Source of the DNA: AC-32 sp963754265
GTDB taxonomy: Bacteria; Actinomycetota; Thermoleophilia; Gaiellales; Gaiellaceae
NCBI GenBank assembly: GCA_963754265.1
Contig: CAVWFB010000016.1
Location: forward strand, 576,391 to 640,390
Length of the DNA stretch: 64,000 nt
Reading direction: 5' to 3'
Each line of letters opens with the position of its first letter. The stretch's first letter is position 1. The position numbers and the translations under genes were made by a program. Positions 37,149-46,240 of this stretch are shown one piece after another. The notes beneath the pieces were generated by a model. The model was not told the origin of the DNA and did no database searches. It was given only the letters and a program-made list of their open reading frames with translations.

Positions 37149-38165
37149 TCACGCTGCTTCGCGGGCCCGCCGAATTCGCCAGGAACGCAACAGGCTCAGC
37201 AGCGCCTGCTCCTCGAGATCGAGGCCCATATCTCGCGCGCCGACCACGCGCAAATGCCGCGGGCGAAAATCGTCGATCGTTCGATCGTCGAGATACTGCT
37301 CGACAACCGCCGGGCTCACGTACGAAGCCCGTGCGACCGCGGGCGTGTTTCCGAGCTGCTCGCCGACCGTACGCATGACGGCGGCGATCGTTCGTTTCTG
37401 CTCGGCCACGGTCTTGCCCGGCTCGCGCTCGGCAAGCGCAATCGCGGCGAGCAGCGTGCCGCCCCAGGTCCGGAAGTCCTTGGCGGTGAAGTCCTCGCCC
37501 ATGTACTCGCGGATGTAGTCGTTGAGCCTGCGCGCGCTCAGGGCGACGAGCGCGTCGTTGTGCCGATACCGAAAGACCGTCCGGCCGCCGCGCGCAGCCA
37601 GCAGCTCCTTCAACGCGCCGGCGAGCTCGGCGTCGACGACTGCGGTGTGCACGAGCACGCGATGCTTGGCGCGGAAGCGAAAGGCGATCCTGCTGCCGCG
37701 GACGCGGACGTGGCTCTTGCGCAGCGTCGTGATCCCGAAGGTGCGGAACTTCCTCGCATACCGCTCGTCGCCGACCCGGAACCAGCCGAGGTTGATCAGC
37801 CGGACCGCGACCGCCGCGGTCCACTCGAAGCTGAGGGGCTCCTGCTCCATGTGCCCGGCCATCGCCTGCCGCAAGTCGGGCAGCTTCTCGGCGAAGCCGA
37901 TGAGGCTGTCGAACTTCGCCTGCTCCTGCCGCGCCCGGAACGCAGGGTGGTAGAGGTACTGTCGCCGCCCTGCCTTGTCGATGCCGGTCGCCTGGAGCTT
38001 GGCGCCGGCCCGCGGCGAGATCCAGACCTCGCGCCAGGCGGGCGGGATCGCGAGCGACGCGATGCGCTCCAGATGAGCCTCGTCGGTGATCCTCCGTCCG
38101 CGTTCGTTCTCGTAGCGGAACCGTCCACGCGAGCCGAGCCGCTTCCATCCTCCTTTACGGGCCAT
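37149..38165 (-). CDS. DNA topoisomerase IB (poxvirus/bacterial type)
   Basis: A 338-aa protein from the ATG at 38165. N-terminal domain RFRYENERGRRITDEAHLER and LAIPPAWREVWISP, catalytic domain with GWFRVGDERYARK, FRYRHNDALVA, KDFRTWGGTLLAA, and the active-site tyrosine in ARASYVSPAVVEQYL. It relaxes supercoils through a 3'-phosphotyrosine. The length fits bacterial TopIB (about 340 aa). A longer frame extends upstream into the divergent dehydrogenase gene and was not used. Confidence 0.93.
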   Translation of the reverse strand: MARKGGWKRLGSRGRFRYENERGRRITDEAHLERIASLAIPPAWREVWISPRAGAKLQATGIDKAGRRQYLYHPAFRARQEQAKFDSLIGFAEKLPDLRQAMAGHMEQEPLSFEWTAAVAVRLINLGWFRVGDERYARKFRTFGITTLRKSHVRVRGSRIAFRFRAKHRVLVHTAVVDAELAGALKELLAARGGRTVFRYRHNDALVALSARRLNDYIREYMGEDFTAKDFRTWGGTLLAAIALAEREPGKTVAEQKRTIAAVMRTVGEQLGNTPAVARASYVSPAVVEQYLDDRTIDDFRPRHLRVVGARDMGLDLEEQALLSLLRSWRIRRAREAA

Positions 38166-38217
38166 AGAGTCTCCGGTGTAGCCGTGGGCGCGCGGATCTA
38201 ATCCACGAAGGAGGGTG

Positions 38218-39288
38218 ATGACGGGCACGAGGATCGTCGTCCTGGAGGGCGACGAGACCGGGCAGGAGCTGCTGGAGGAGGCGTTGCGCGTCCTCGCGCC
38301 CGAGGTGATCGGCCTCGAGCTCGAGTACCCGCGCTTCGACCTCTCGCTCGAGTCGCGCCGGGCGACAGACAACGCGATCGTGTACGAGGCCGCGGCCGCG
38401 GTCCGTGAGGCAGGGCTCGGGCTGAAGGCGGCGACGGTCACACCCGAGGGCGCGGGCGACGTCGGGTCGCCGAACAGGATTCTCCGCGAGGAGATCGGGG
38501 GCAGGGTGATCGTTCGCACCGGCCGGCGGATTCCCGGGATCGTGCCGTTCGGCGGCGTGCACGCGCCGATCTCGGTCGTGCGGATGGCCGTCGGCGACGC
38601 CTACGGTGCCAAGGAGTGGCGCGAAGGCGAGGGCGAGCACGAGGTCGCCTTCCGCACGGAGCGCATCGAGCGGAGCATCTGCCACGCGGTCGCGGAGTTC
38701 GCGTTCCGCCTGGCGGAGGACACCGGCGCCAAGGTCTTCGGCGGACCGAAGTACACGGTCAGCCCCGTCTACGAGGGGATGCTGAAGGAGGAGATGGACG
38801 CCGCGGCGGCCAGGCACCCGGACGTGCAGTACGAGCCGCAGCTGATCGACGCGACCTTCGCGCTCCTGGTCGCCTCGAGCGGCGATCCGCTCGTGATTCC
38901 GGCCCTCAACCGCGACGGGGACATCCTCTCCGACCTCGTCCTCCCCCTGTTCGGCTCGATCGCCGGCTCCGAGTCGCTGCTGGTCGGGTTCGGCCAGGAT
39001 TACGTCCCGACCGTCGTGCTAGCGGAGGCGGCGCACGGCACCGCGCCTGCGCTCCAGGGGAAGAACGTCGCGAACCCGATGGCGATGATCCTGGCGGGCG
39101 CGGCGGTGCTCTCCTACGCTGGCGAGGACGCGAACCAGGCCGCGCGGGCGATCCGGGAGGCCTGCCTCGAGGCCGTCGCCGACGGCATTCGCACCGCCGA
39201 CCTCGGAGGCCACGCGGGGACGAGCGAGTTCACCGACGAGGTGATCCGCCGGACGCGCTCGAAGCTCGAGGTCTGGGAGGCGCTCTAG
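38218..39288 (+). CDS. Isocitrate/isopropylmalate-family dehydrogenase
   Basis: A 356-aa beta-decarboxylating dehydrogenase. SPNRILREEIGG and the arginines after it form the substrate region, KYTVSPVYEGMLKEEMD carries the catalytic Lys/Tyr region, ALNRDGDILSDL binds Mg, and HGTAPALQGKNVANPMAM is the cofactor loop. The SPN motif favours isocitrate over isopropylmalate, and its NAD/NADP preference is unclear because the usual PDIAGK is PALQGK. ATG 38218 or the GTG just before it may be the start; AGGAGG lies very close to both. It would supply 2-oxoglutarate with AcnA. Confidence 0.82.
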   Translation: MTGTRIVVLEGDETGQELLEEALRVLAPEVIGLELEYPRFDLSLESRRATDNAIVYEAAAAVREAGLGLKAATVTPEGAGDVGSPNRILREEIGGRVIVRTGRRIPGIVPFGGVHAPISVVRMAVGDAYGAKEWREGEGEHEVAFRTERIERSICHAVAEFAFRLAEDTGAKVFGGPKYTVSPVYEGMLKEEMDAAAARHPDVQYEPQLIDATFALLVASSGDPLVIPALNRDGDILSDLVLPLFGSIAGSESLLVGFGQDYVPTVVLAEAAHGTAPALQGKNVANPMAMILAGAAVLSYAGEDANQAARAIREACLEAVADGIRTADLGGHAGTSEFTDEVIRRTRSKLEVWEAL

Positions 39289-39869
39289 TTCGTCGCGGCC
39301 ATGCGGAGTTCCTCGGCTGCGCCGAAGAGCTCGAGGAAGATGCGGGCGATCTCGGGATCGAACTGGGTCCCCGAGCAGCGCTCAACCTCAGCCAGGGCCT
39401 CGTCATGCGTCAGGGCCCGGCGGTAGGGCCGGTCGCTCGTCATCGCGTCGAACGCATCCGCGACCGCCAGCACCCGCGCCTCGATCGGAATCTCCTTTCC
39501 GGCCTTGCCGGAGGGGTAGCCCGTGCCGTCCCAGCGCTCGTGGTGGTAGAGCACGTACGGGATCGCGTCCCGCAGCGTCCCGATGCGACGGATGAGCCTG
39601 GCCCCCACCTTCGGATGCTCCTGGATCTGCTCCAGCTCGTCATCCTCGAGCCGGCCCTCCTTGCGGAGCACCGCGTCCGGAAGGGCGAGCTTGCCGATGT
39701 CGTGCAGCCGACCGCCGACCCGAAGTGGCGCCAATCTGTCCTCCTCCCAGCCGAGCCTGAGCGCGACGAGCTCGGCCAGCGCGGTCACCCTCGTCGAGTG
39801 ACCCCGCGTGTACGGGTCACGGGCCTCGATCGCCCGGCTGAGCATCGACAGGATCGCCACGGAGCGCAA
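39285..39869 (-). CDS. Stand-alone HD-GYP domain phosphodiesterase
   Basis: A 194-aa protein that is just the HD-GYP fold: ARDPYTRGHSTRVTALAE, catalytic GRLHDIGKLALPD, HPKVGARLI, HHERWDGTGYPSG (the GYP motif) and ADAFDAMTSDRPYRRAL. Such domains hydrolyse cyclic di-GMP or related dinucleotides in the cytoplasm. No sensor domain is attached. Its stop overlaps that of the convergent dehydrogenase gene. Confidence 0.9.
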   Translation of the reverse strand: MRSVAILSMLSRAIEARDPYTRGHSTRVTALAELVALRLGWEEDRLAPLRVGGRLHDIGKLALPDAVLRKEGRLEDDELEQIQEHPKVGARLIRRIGTLRDAIPYVLYHHERWDGTGYPSGKAGKEIPIEARVLAVADAFDAMTSDRPYRRALTHDEALAEVERCSGTQFDPEIARIFLELFGAAEELRMAATN

Positions 39870-39915
39870 GGTTCAAGGCCGAGCCGCAGATCCCTCTTTC
39901 GGGTGAGAGGAAAAC

Positions 39916-40767
39916 TCAGCGCCAGATGCCGGTGACCGGCGCCACCTGTGCCGAGCGGCCGAGCCGCGGCAGCCCCCACGCGTCCTCGATCGTGCGCAGC
40001 AGCCCGTAGTGCGACATCGCCGGTCGAAAGACCGAACCGGGCCTGACCGACGGCCCGAGCGCGAGCGCGGCGGTGCGCGGGTCGGCCGAGTCGGACTCGT
40101 CGAAGACGACGAACACGACGCTGTTCGCGAGCTCCGGGCTCCGTAGCAGCGGTGGCACGAATCGCTTCAGCCACGCATCGCCGGTCGAGACCGGGCAGTC
40201 GTGCATGTTGTGGCACATGTCGGGGATCACGAGCGCGAAGTCGGGCAGGCGGCCGGCCGCGAGGTCACGCGGGAGCGTCGAGAGCGGCACGACCTTCCGC
40301 ACCCGCGCCGGTCGGGCGAGCACGCGCCGGAAGTAGAGGAACGGGACGTGGCGCTTCACGTAGCGGCCCGAGGCGGCGCCGGTCCAGCCCACGCGCGGAA
40401 GCCCTTCGGCGTACGTCTTCCACGTGCGCCCGCTCGCCTCGAGGGTGTCGGCGAGGCTGCGTCCGGCGACCGTGCAGCTCGTGCAGTCGGTGGTGATCCC
40501 GTGGGTCGAGCCCGAGACGAGTGCCAGGTAGTTCGGCAGGCTCGGGTGCGTGACGCCCCGGTAGCCGGCCAGGACGCCGTTCCGCGCGGCGAGCGCGTTG
40601 AAGGCAGGTGCGGCGGCGTTGCGGAGAACGGAGCCGCGCACCTTGTTCTCGAGCACGATCACGACCACGTGGTCGAAGGACGGCACCGGTCGGGGCGCAG
40701 CCTGGGCGCCCGGAAGCGACGCAGCGGCCAGGGCGGCGGCGGCGGCGACGACGGCCCTGCGGCTCAC
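39916..40767 (-). CDS. Secreted phosphoesterase (acid phosphatase-like)
   Basis: A 283-aa protein from the GTG at 40767, which overlaps the stop of the DedA gene (GTGA). Signal peptide VSRRAVVAAAAALAAASLPG with the Tat-like pair RR, then FDHVVVIVLENK, THPSLPNYLALVSGSTHG, VIPDMCHNMHDC and FVVFDESDSADPRT, the pattern of PF04185 phosphoesterases (phospholipase C / acid phosphatase group). Exported; acts on phosphate esters outside the cell. Confidence 0.8.
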   Translation of the reverse strand: MSRRAVVAAAAALAAASLPGAQAAPRPVPSFDHVVVIVLENKVRGSVLRNAAAPAFNALAARNGVLAGYRGVTHPSLPNYLALVSGSTHGITTDCTSCTVAGRSLADTLEASGRTWKTYAEGLPRVGWTGAASGRYVKRHVPFLYFRRVLARPARVRKVVPLSTLPRDLAAGRLPDFALVIPDMCHNMHDCPVSTGDAWLKRFVPPLLRSPELANSVVFVVFDESDSADPRTAALALGPSVRPGSVFRPAMSHYGLLRTIEDAWGLPRLGRSAQVAPVTGIWR

Positions 40768-41363
40768 AACGGTTTGCTCTCGGCTCGGAGGAGCCGCTTC
40801 TTCCAGACGTGGTAGGCGGCGAAGGCGGCCGCAGCCAGCACGACGAGCGCCACGCCGGCGATCAGGCCGTAGCGGCTGATGGCGTCGGCGGCCGCGTGTC
40901 CGGCGAAGTAGGCGACGAGGCCCACGAGCACCGCCCAGCAGATCCCGCCGGCCGCGTTCCAGCCGAAGAACCGCCACCAGCGCATGCGCGAGACCCCCGC
41001 CATCCAGGCGGCGGTCACCCGGAGGACGGAGAAGAACCGCCCGATGAAGATCGTCTTGGCACCGTGCCGGTGAAAAAACCCCTCCGCCCAGGGAAGCACG
41101 GGCTCCGACCAGCGGCGGACGAACCGCCAGCGCTCCAGGAGCCTGCGCCCGCCGGTGCGCCCGATCCAGTAGCCGAGGTTGTCGCCGACGATCGCCGCGG
41201 CTGCCGCGACGGCGATGACCGCGACGATGTCCAGCTCTCCGCTGGAGGCGTAGACCCCGCCCGCGATCAGTGCCGTCTCCCCGGGAAGCGGGACCCCGCC
41301 GGACTCGAGCATCACGATCAGGAAGAGCGCGATCAGCCCGTAGTGGTGGACGAGGCCGCTCAT
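40764..41363 (-). CDS. DedA-family membrane protein
   Basis: A 199-aa protein with the DedA/VTT fold: LESGGVPLPGETALIAGGVY near the N-terminus, DNLGYWIGRTGGRRLLERW, and FIGRFFSVLRVTAAWMAGVS with the essential arginines, then membrane helices. DedA proteins move undecaprenyl phosphate or phospholipids across the membrane, dependent on the proton gradient. It overlaps the genes on both sides by 4 bases (ATGA and GTGA). Confidence 0.9.
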   Translation of the reverse strand: MSGLVHHYGLIALFLIVMLESGGVPLPGETALIAGGVYASSGELDIVAVIAVAAAAAIVGDNLGYWIGRTGGRRLLERWRFVRRWSEPVLPWAEGFFHRHGAKTIFIGRFFSVLRVTAAWMAGVSRMRWWRFFGWNAAGGICWAVLVGLVAYFAGHAAADAISRYGLIAGVALVVLAAAAFAAYHVWKKRLLRAESKPL

Positions 41364-41882
41364 CTCGGCAGTGTAGGGGGCACCCCGTAGGCCATCAGGA
41401 TCGCGTCGATGAGCTCGCCGCCGCGGCGGTAATGGCCCCGGCGGTACCCCTCCTTGACGAACCCGAAGCCCTCGTACAGCGCGATCGCGGGCTCGTTGTG
41501 CGGGAAGACGTGGAGCTCGAGCTTGGTCACGCCCACCTCGCGCGCCCAGCCCACGGCGGCCTCGAGCAGCGCGCGTCCGATCCCGTGACGACGATGGCTG
41601 GCGGCGACCATGAGACCCAGATCAGCGACATGGAAGCTCGCCGGATGCGGGTCGCGCGCGACGGAGAGCCTGCCTACGAGCCCCTCGGGCGCCTCCGCCA
41701 CGAACACCGCCGCGTGCGGCGTGCGGCGGGTCGCCCGAAGGTAGCGGCGCTCCTCGGCTGCGCTGCGCCACTCCTCGGTGGAGATCAGCCAGCCCTCCGG
41801 CTCTGCGCCCACCTGCACGCGCGAGCTCGACCAGACCCGCGGCATCGCCGGGGACGGCCCGCCGGATCTCGAGCGGCTTCAC
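41360..41882 (-). CDS. GNAT acetyltransferase with a +1 frameshift near its N-terminus
   Basis: The true start is probably the GTG at 41882, which overlaps the GGT stop (GTGA) and encodes VKPLEIRRAVPGDAAGLVEL, a normal GNAT beginning. Near 41825 one extra base moves the rest (VGAEPEGWLISTEEWRSAAE to the end) into another frame, which would otherwise start only at an internal Met (41845). The acetyl-CoA site is HRRHGIGRALLEAAVGWAR, and ALYEGFGFVKEG is typical of RimI/PhnO-like GNATs. About 173 aa if mended. The acceptor is unknown. Confidence 0.78.
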
Positions 41883-43429
41883 TCGATCACGACGCCGTGA
41901 CCGCCCCGGCGGGGGTCTCCTGCCGCCGCGAGCGTTCCGTCCGCCCGAAACTCCACGCCGGACACGCCGCCGAAGAAGAGGTTGCGCCGCCGCCAGCGGG
42001 CGAGCTCGTAACCCCACGACTCGAGCCGGTCGAGCTCGGTGGGGTCGTTCCCGCCCTCGCAGTGCACGTGCGTCTCGTCGGCGTGAACCCGCGGCCGTTC
42101 GATCGCCTCCTCCACGCCGAGCCCGTGAGCCACCACGTTGACGACGACCTGGAAGATCGCTCCGCGCAGCCGGAGGGAACCGGCGCTTCCGACCACGAGC
42201 CTCGGCCGGCCCTCCCGCAGGACGATCGTCGGCGCCATCCCGCTGGTGAAGCGGACGCCCGGCTGCGGAATCCCGCCGGTCGCGCTGAGGTCGAACTCGC
42301 CGAGCATGTTGTTGAGCTGGATGCCCGTGCCGGGCACGACCACGCCCGAGCCGGATCCGGTCGAGGCCGTCAGCGCCGCCGCATTCCCGCGTTCGTCCGC
42401 CACGGAGATGTGCGTCGTCCCCCGCTGCGTCTCGGGTGGCCGGCGCCGCAGCCGTCGCGCGATCGTGCCGACCTCGCGGTCGTCGAGGAGCCTGCTCGCC
42501 AGGCCGCCGCGGTAGAGCTCACGCGCGAACGATCCGGCTCGTGCCGCATCCTGCTCACGCATGAGCTCGACGAGCTGGGCCATCGCCTCCGCGCTGCCGG
42601 GCGGGCCCGCGACCCCGAGCCGGTCGACGAGCCTCACCCCGAGCCCGATCAGCACGCCTCCGGTCGAGGGCGGCGGGTTCGACTCGTACCCGTGCCCGAG
42701 AAAGCTCACCCGGACCGGCCTGCGCCTGATGAGGCGATACTCCGCCAGGTCGCGCATGGTGATCTCGCCGCCGAGCTCCCGCACGTGGCCGGAGAGCGCC
42801 CGGGCGAGATCGCCTCGATAGAAGTCGTCGGCACCCTTCTCGGCCAGCTGCTCGAGCGTCCCTGCGAAGTCGCTCATCACGAGCCGATCGCCGGCGACAA
42901 GGCGTTTCCCGTCCGGCCCGTAGATCTCCCGGCCCTCGTCCATGTGGCGCAGGATCAGGTCGAGGATCGCGTGGAGGTACGCCTGCGGCTTCGTCAGGAC
43001 GACGCCGTCGCGGGCGAGCTCGATCGCCGGCTCGAGCAGGACGCGCCAGGGCAGCGACCCGAATTGCCGATGGGCCTCGCCCAGCCCGGCGACCGCCCCC
43101 GGGACGGCGCAGGAGGCCGCGCCGATGCGGAAGACCTGTCTGGACTCGGGCGTGAAGTCCACGTCGACGGAGTCCATTTCCGTCTGCCCCCGCCGTCGGA
43201 GGCCCAGACCGGGGACCGCGACGAAGTGGTCGAGGACGCGCGTCGACTCGTCTGAGGCGCGGTGGACGAGCATGAACCCACCTGCGCCCGGCCCGGTGAG
43301 GGGGCTCTCGGCGACCCAGGAGACGAACGCGGCCGCGATGCACGCGTCGACCGCGTTCCCGCCGTCGGCGAGAACCCGAGCGCCCGCCTCGGCGGTGAGC
43401 GGATGGCCTGCTGCAACCGCGCCTCGCAT
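41879..43429 (-). CDS. ggt: Gamma-glutamyltransferase
   Basis: A 516-aa Ntn hydrolase. GNAVDACIAAAF and LTGPGAGGFMLVH at the N-terminus, the autocleavage threonine in RGTTHISVADERGN, and GSAGSLR near the C-terminus where most GGTs have GSPGG(S). It transfers or hydrolyses the gamma-glutamyl group of glutathione and similar compounds. No clear signal peptide is seen, unlike E. coli GGT, so it may be cytoplasmic or the start may be further upstream. Confidence 0.88.
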   Translation of the reverse strand: MRGAVAAGHPLTAEAGARVLADGGNAVDACIAAAFVSWVAESPLTGPGAGGFMLVHRASDESTRVLDHFVAVPGLGLRRRGQTEMDSVDVDFTPESRQVFRIGAASCAVPGAVAGLGEAHRQFGSLPWRVLLEPAIELARDGVVLTKPQAYLHAILDLILRHMDEGREIYGPDGKRLVAGDRLVMSDFAGTLEQLAEKGADDFYRGDLARALSGHVRELGGEITMRDLAEYRLIRRRPVRVSFLGHGYESNPPPSTGGVLIGLGVRLVDRLGVAGPPGSAEAMAQLVELMREQDAARAGSFARELYRGGLASRLLDDREVGTIARRLRRRPPETQRGTTHISVADERGNAAALTASTGSGSGVVVPGTGIQLNNMLGEFDLSATGGIPQPGVRFTSGMAPTIVLREGRPRLVVGSAGSLRLRGAIFQVVVNVVAHGLGVEEAIERPRVHADETHVHCEGGNDPTELDRLESWGYELARWRRRNLFFGGVSGVEFRADGTLAAAGDPRRGGHGVVIE

Positions 43430-43475
43430 GGGCGAAGGCTACTCGGGCCCACGCGAGTAGTCTGCTCAGGCCGCC

Positions 43476-45080
43476 GTGACCAGGGCCAGCCCTCTCGTCC
43501 GCGAAGCAACGCTCTCCGCCGGAGCGGCGGGAGCGCTTGCGGCCGTACTCGTCTGGCTCGGACCGCCCGGAGCCGACCTCGCGGCGCACGCGTACCAGCG
43601 CTCGCTGTTCCTCGACCACGGCTTCGCGCTCTGGAACAACTTCTGGTACGCGGGCCGCTACAGCTTCGTCACCTACAGCGTCCTCTACTACCCGCTTGCG
43701 GCGCTGCTCGGGATCCGCCTGCTCGCCGTGGCAACGGTCTCGACCGCGTCGCTCGCATTCGCGGTCGTGCTCTGGCGCGAGTGGGGGCCGAGCACGCGGT
43801 GGTCGAGCCGCACTTTCGCCGTCGTCTGGGCGGGCATCGTCTTCTCGGCGGCGTTCCCGTTCGCCCTTGGCGCGGCGCTCGCGCTGCTCGCGCTCTGGGC
43901 CCTCCAGGCGCGGAGCCACTGGCGCTTCGCGCTCCTGGCCGCGCTGACACTGGCTGCGAGCCCGCTCGCGTTCCTGCTGCTCACGCTCCTGCTCGCAGGC
44001 TTCGGGATCGCGCGCTGGGACGAGCGCCGCGCGCTCCTCGTGCCGGCCTTGACGATCGCCGGCTTCGGCGCGATCGAGGTGCTGATCTCGCGGTCGTTCC
44101 CGGACCCTGGCCGCTACCCGTTCTCGTGGCAGGAGCTGGCCGCCGCCCTGATCTTCTGCGTGCTCGGGGCAGCGCTCACGTGGCGCGTCGAGCGCGCGAA
44201 AGGGATGCGCTGGATCTTCGTCGTCTACCTCGTCGCGTGCGTCGCCTGCTACCTGATCCCGTCGGCGATCGGCGAGAACGTCGCCCGCCTTCGCTATGCC
44301 GCCGTGCCGATGGCGGTACTGATGCTCTCGCTGCGGCGCTGGCGGCCGCTGCCGGTGTGCCTTGGCGCTCTCTGCCTTGCGCTCTCGTGGAACCTGACCC
44401 CGATCGCCTTCAGCTTCATCAAGGGGCGCGATCCGGCGGCGAGCCCCGCCTACTGGGCCCCCGCGATCGCGTTCCTGCGAACACACCTCCAACCCTCGTA
44501 CCGCGTCGAGGCCGTGGACACTGCAGGCCACTGGCCTGCCGTCTACCTCGCCGAGGCGGAGATCCCGCTTGCGCGCGGCGACTACCGCCAGAGCGACTTC
44601 CCGCAGAACGAGGTGCTGTACGACAACTTCGCGCCGGCCGCGTATCTAGCGTGGCTGCGCGGGCTGGGCGTGCGCTACGTCGTGCTCACGAAGGCGCCGC
44701 CGGACTACAGCGCGCGCGACGAGGCCACCCTCCTACGCAGCGGCCGCTCGGGCCTTCTGCCCGTCCTCCGCACCGCGAACCTCACCGTGCTCGAGGTACC
44801 GCAGCCACGGCCGATCCTGACCGGGCCTGCTCCGGCCCGGGTGCTCCGCCTCACCGGAACGCGCATCCTCGTCGAGCTCCCGCGAGCGGGCTCCTACCGG
44901 CTCGCCGTCCGCTACTCGCCGTACTGGAACGCCCGCGGCGCCTGCCTGATCCGCCGCGAGGACGGCATGACCACGATCACGGCGCTGCGGCCGGGACGAC
45001 TCGAGCTCGCCTTCAAGGTGCATCCCGCGCGAGCCCTCGCCTCGGCCGTGGTCGGCCAGCGCTCGCGCGTCTGCGGCTAG
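43476..45080 (+). CDS. Polytopic membrane protein, GT-C glycosyltransferase-like
   Basis: A 534-aa protein from the GTG at 43476. About nine to eleven membrane helices occupy residues 10-320. The first outside loop (PPGADLAAHAYQRSLFLDHG, FALWNNFWYAGRY) has the acidic residue expected of GT-C lipid-linked-sugar transferases. The last 200 residues are a soluble extracytoplasmic domain. It may act in cell-wall or glycolipid assembly, but no close family is recognised. Confidence 0.62.
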   Translation: MTRASPLVREATLSAGAAGALAAVLVWLGPPGADLAAHAYQRSLFLDHGFALWNNFWYAGRYSFVTYSVLYYPLAALLGIRLLAVATVSTASLAFAVVLWREWGPSTRWSSRTFAVVWAGIVFSAAFPFALGAALALLALWALQARSHWRFALLAALTLAASPLAFLLLTLLLAGFGIARWDERRALLVPALTIAGFGAIEVLISRSFPDPGRYPFSWQELAAALIFCVLGAALTWRVERAKGMRWIFVVYLVACVACYLIPSAIGENVARLRYAAVPMAVLMLSLRRWRPLPVCLGALCLALSWNLTPIAFSFIKGRDPAASPAYWAPAIAFLRTHLQPSYRVEAVDTAGHWPAVYLAEAEIPLARGDYRQSDFPQNEVLYDNFAPAAYLAWLRGLGVRYVVLTKAPPDYSARDEATLLRSGRSGLLPVLRTANLTVLEVPQPRPILTGPAPARVLRLTGTRILVELPRAGSYRLAVRYSPYWNARGACLIRREDGMTTITALRPGRLELAFKVHPARALASAVVGQRSRVCG

Positions 45081-45256
45081 TAGGAGGGCCTGACGAAACG
45101 ACGGCTGTGCCTCAGGAGCACGCTGCTCGCCACCGGCTCCGCCCTGGTTACGCAGTCGCGCCCGTACCTTCCAGGTACGCACGCTCCCTGCGTCCTTGCC
45201 TCGGAACGACCAGCGCACTCCGGCGACGAGTGCCGTTCCGCCAAGCCCTTCTAGAC
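45076..45256. repeat. Palindromic post-stop element, copy 2 (about 180 bp)
   Basis: Lies between two convergent genes and overlaps both stops. The left end reads CTAGTAGGAGGGCCTGACGA and continues AACG, and the right end on the other strand reads CTAGAAGGGCTTGGCGGAAC. Inner hairpins include CACTC / GAGTG and CGGAACG / CGTTCCG at 45202-45240. The ends and the GGCTGTGCC box match the element at 21672-21737, so this is a dispersed family, perhaps MITE-like or a structured 3' end. Confidence 0.5.
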
Positions 45257-46231
45257 GACCTCGGCGAGCGCGTTCAGCACGTCCTGCATCACCACGCGCG
45301 TGCTGTTCTTGAAGCGGAAGTTGAACTCGGCGAAGCCGGCGACGCCCGCCGCCGCGCGGGTGCGCATGTAGGTCTCCCGCCAGACGTTCACCTTGCCTCG
45401 AGGAAGTCCCTGCGTGTTGCCGCCCAGACCGGGTGCAAGCCGGTAGCCGGGGGTCATGCCCGCCACGTACCTCCGCGCGAGCGAGCGGCGGACCGGGCCT
45501 CCGCGGCTGAGTTGCCTCTGACCCGAAGCCTCTCTCCGCGCGGCGGCGCGTGGGTCGCCGACGAACTCCGGATACTCCTCTCCGATCAACCCGAGGCAGG
45601 CGCGGTCGAGGATCCGCCAGAAGGCGGTGAGCTCGGGGGTGATCCGCCGCCCTGGCAGCACGAACGCCGTCTTCGCCCACCAGACGAAGCCACGCTTCGT
45701 CCGGTCCCCGAGGGCAGGGCGGCCGAAGACGAGGCCGCGCACGACCCCACGCGTCAGCTCGCGGTACTGCCGCCCGACCGGGCCCGCGCACTCCGCGACG
45801 ATCTCGTCGAGCTGCCAGGTGTCGGGTGCAAACCCACTCGCTCCGGCGGCGCGGAGCGCGTCCCGAAACCGGGCACCGAGCTCCACTCCCCACGTGACCC
45901 GGGTGGCGCTCGACGGCAGCCGCAGCAGCTGGGGTAGTGACGGGAGCGGACCGGCAAGCCGCACGGTCCGGGGGCTTCGGGCAAGCAGGACGCGCTCGTC
46001 ACGACCCGGTAGCCGTCGCCGCTCCCAGTACCAGCCCGGCTGCACGTGGAACATCGGCGCGTAGCGGCCGTTCGGCAGCGTCTGAACCTGCTCGCAGATC
46101 TCCCGGCTGACGCCGTAGCTGCCGACGTAGACCGGCGTCTTGGCCGGTAGCTGCGCGGCGCGCACGGCCCCGAGCAGCTTCGCGAGGTCGTCCGGCTCGA
46201 AGTACGAGAGGACGAGCAGTCGGTTCGTCAA
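45251..46231 (-). CDS. Conserved-looking protein of unknown function
   Basis: A 326-aa, soluble-looking protein starting MTNRLLVLSYFEPDDLAKLL. It is rich in Arg and aromatic residues (FHVQPGWYWERRRLPGRDE; RTKRGFVWWAKTAFVLPGRR). There is no signal peptide and no motif I recognise. It precedes ftsZ's end by nine bases on the same strand, so it may be the last gene of the parA-ftsZ operon. Confidence 0.6.
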   Translation of the reverse strand: MTNRLLVLSYFEPDDLAKLLGAVRAAQLPAKTPVYVGSYGVSREICEQVQTLPNGRYAPMFHVQPGWYWERRRLPGRDERVLLARSPRTVRLAGPLPSLPQLLRLPSSATRVTWGVELGARFRDALRAAGASGFAPDTWQLDEIVAECAGPVGRQYRELTRGVVRGLVFGRPALGDRTKRGFVWWAKTAFVLPGRRITPELTAFWRILDRACLGLIGEEYPEFVGDPRAAARREASGQRQLSRGGPVRRSLARRYVAGMTPGYRLAPGLGGNTQGLPRGKVNVWRETYMRTRAAAGVAGFAEFNFRFKNSTRVVMQDVLNALAEVV

Positions 46232-46240
46232 GCCCTTCGA

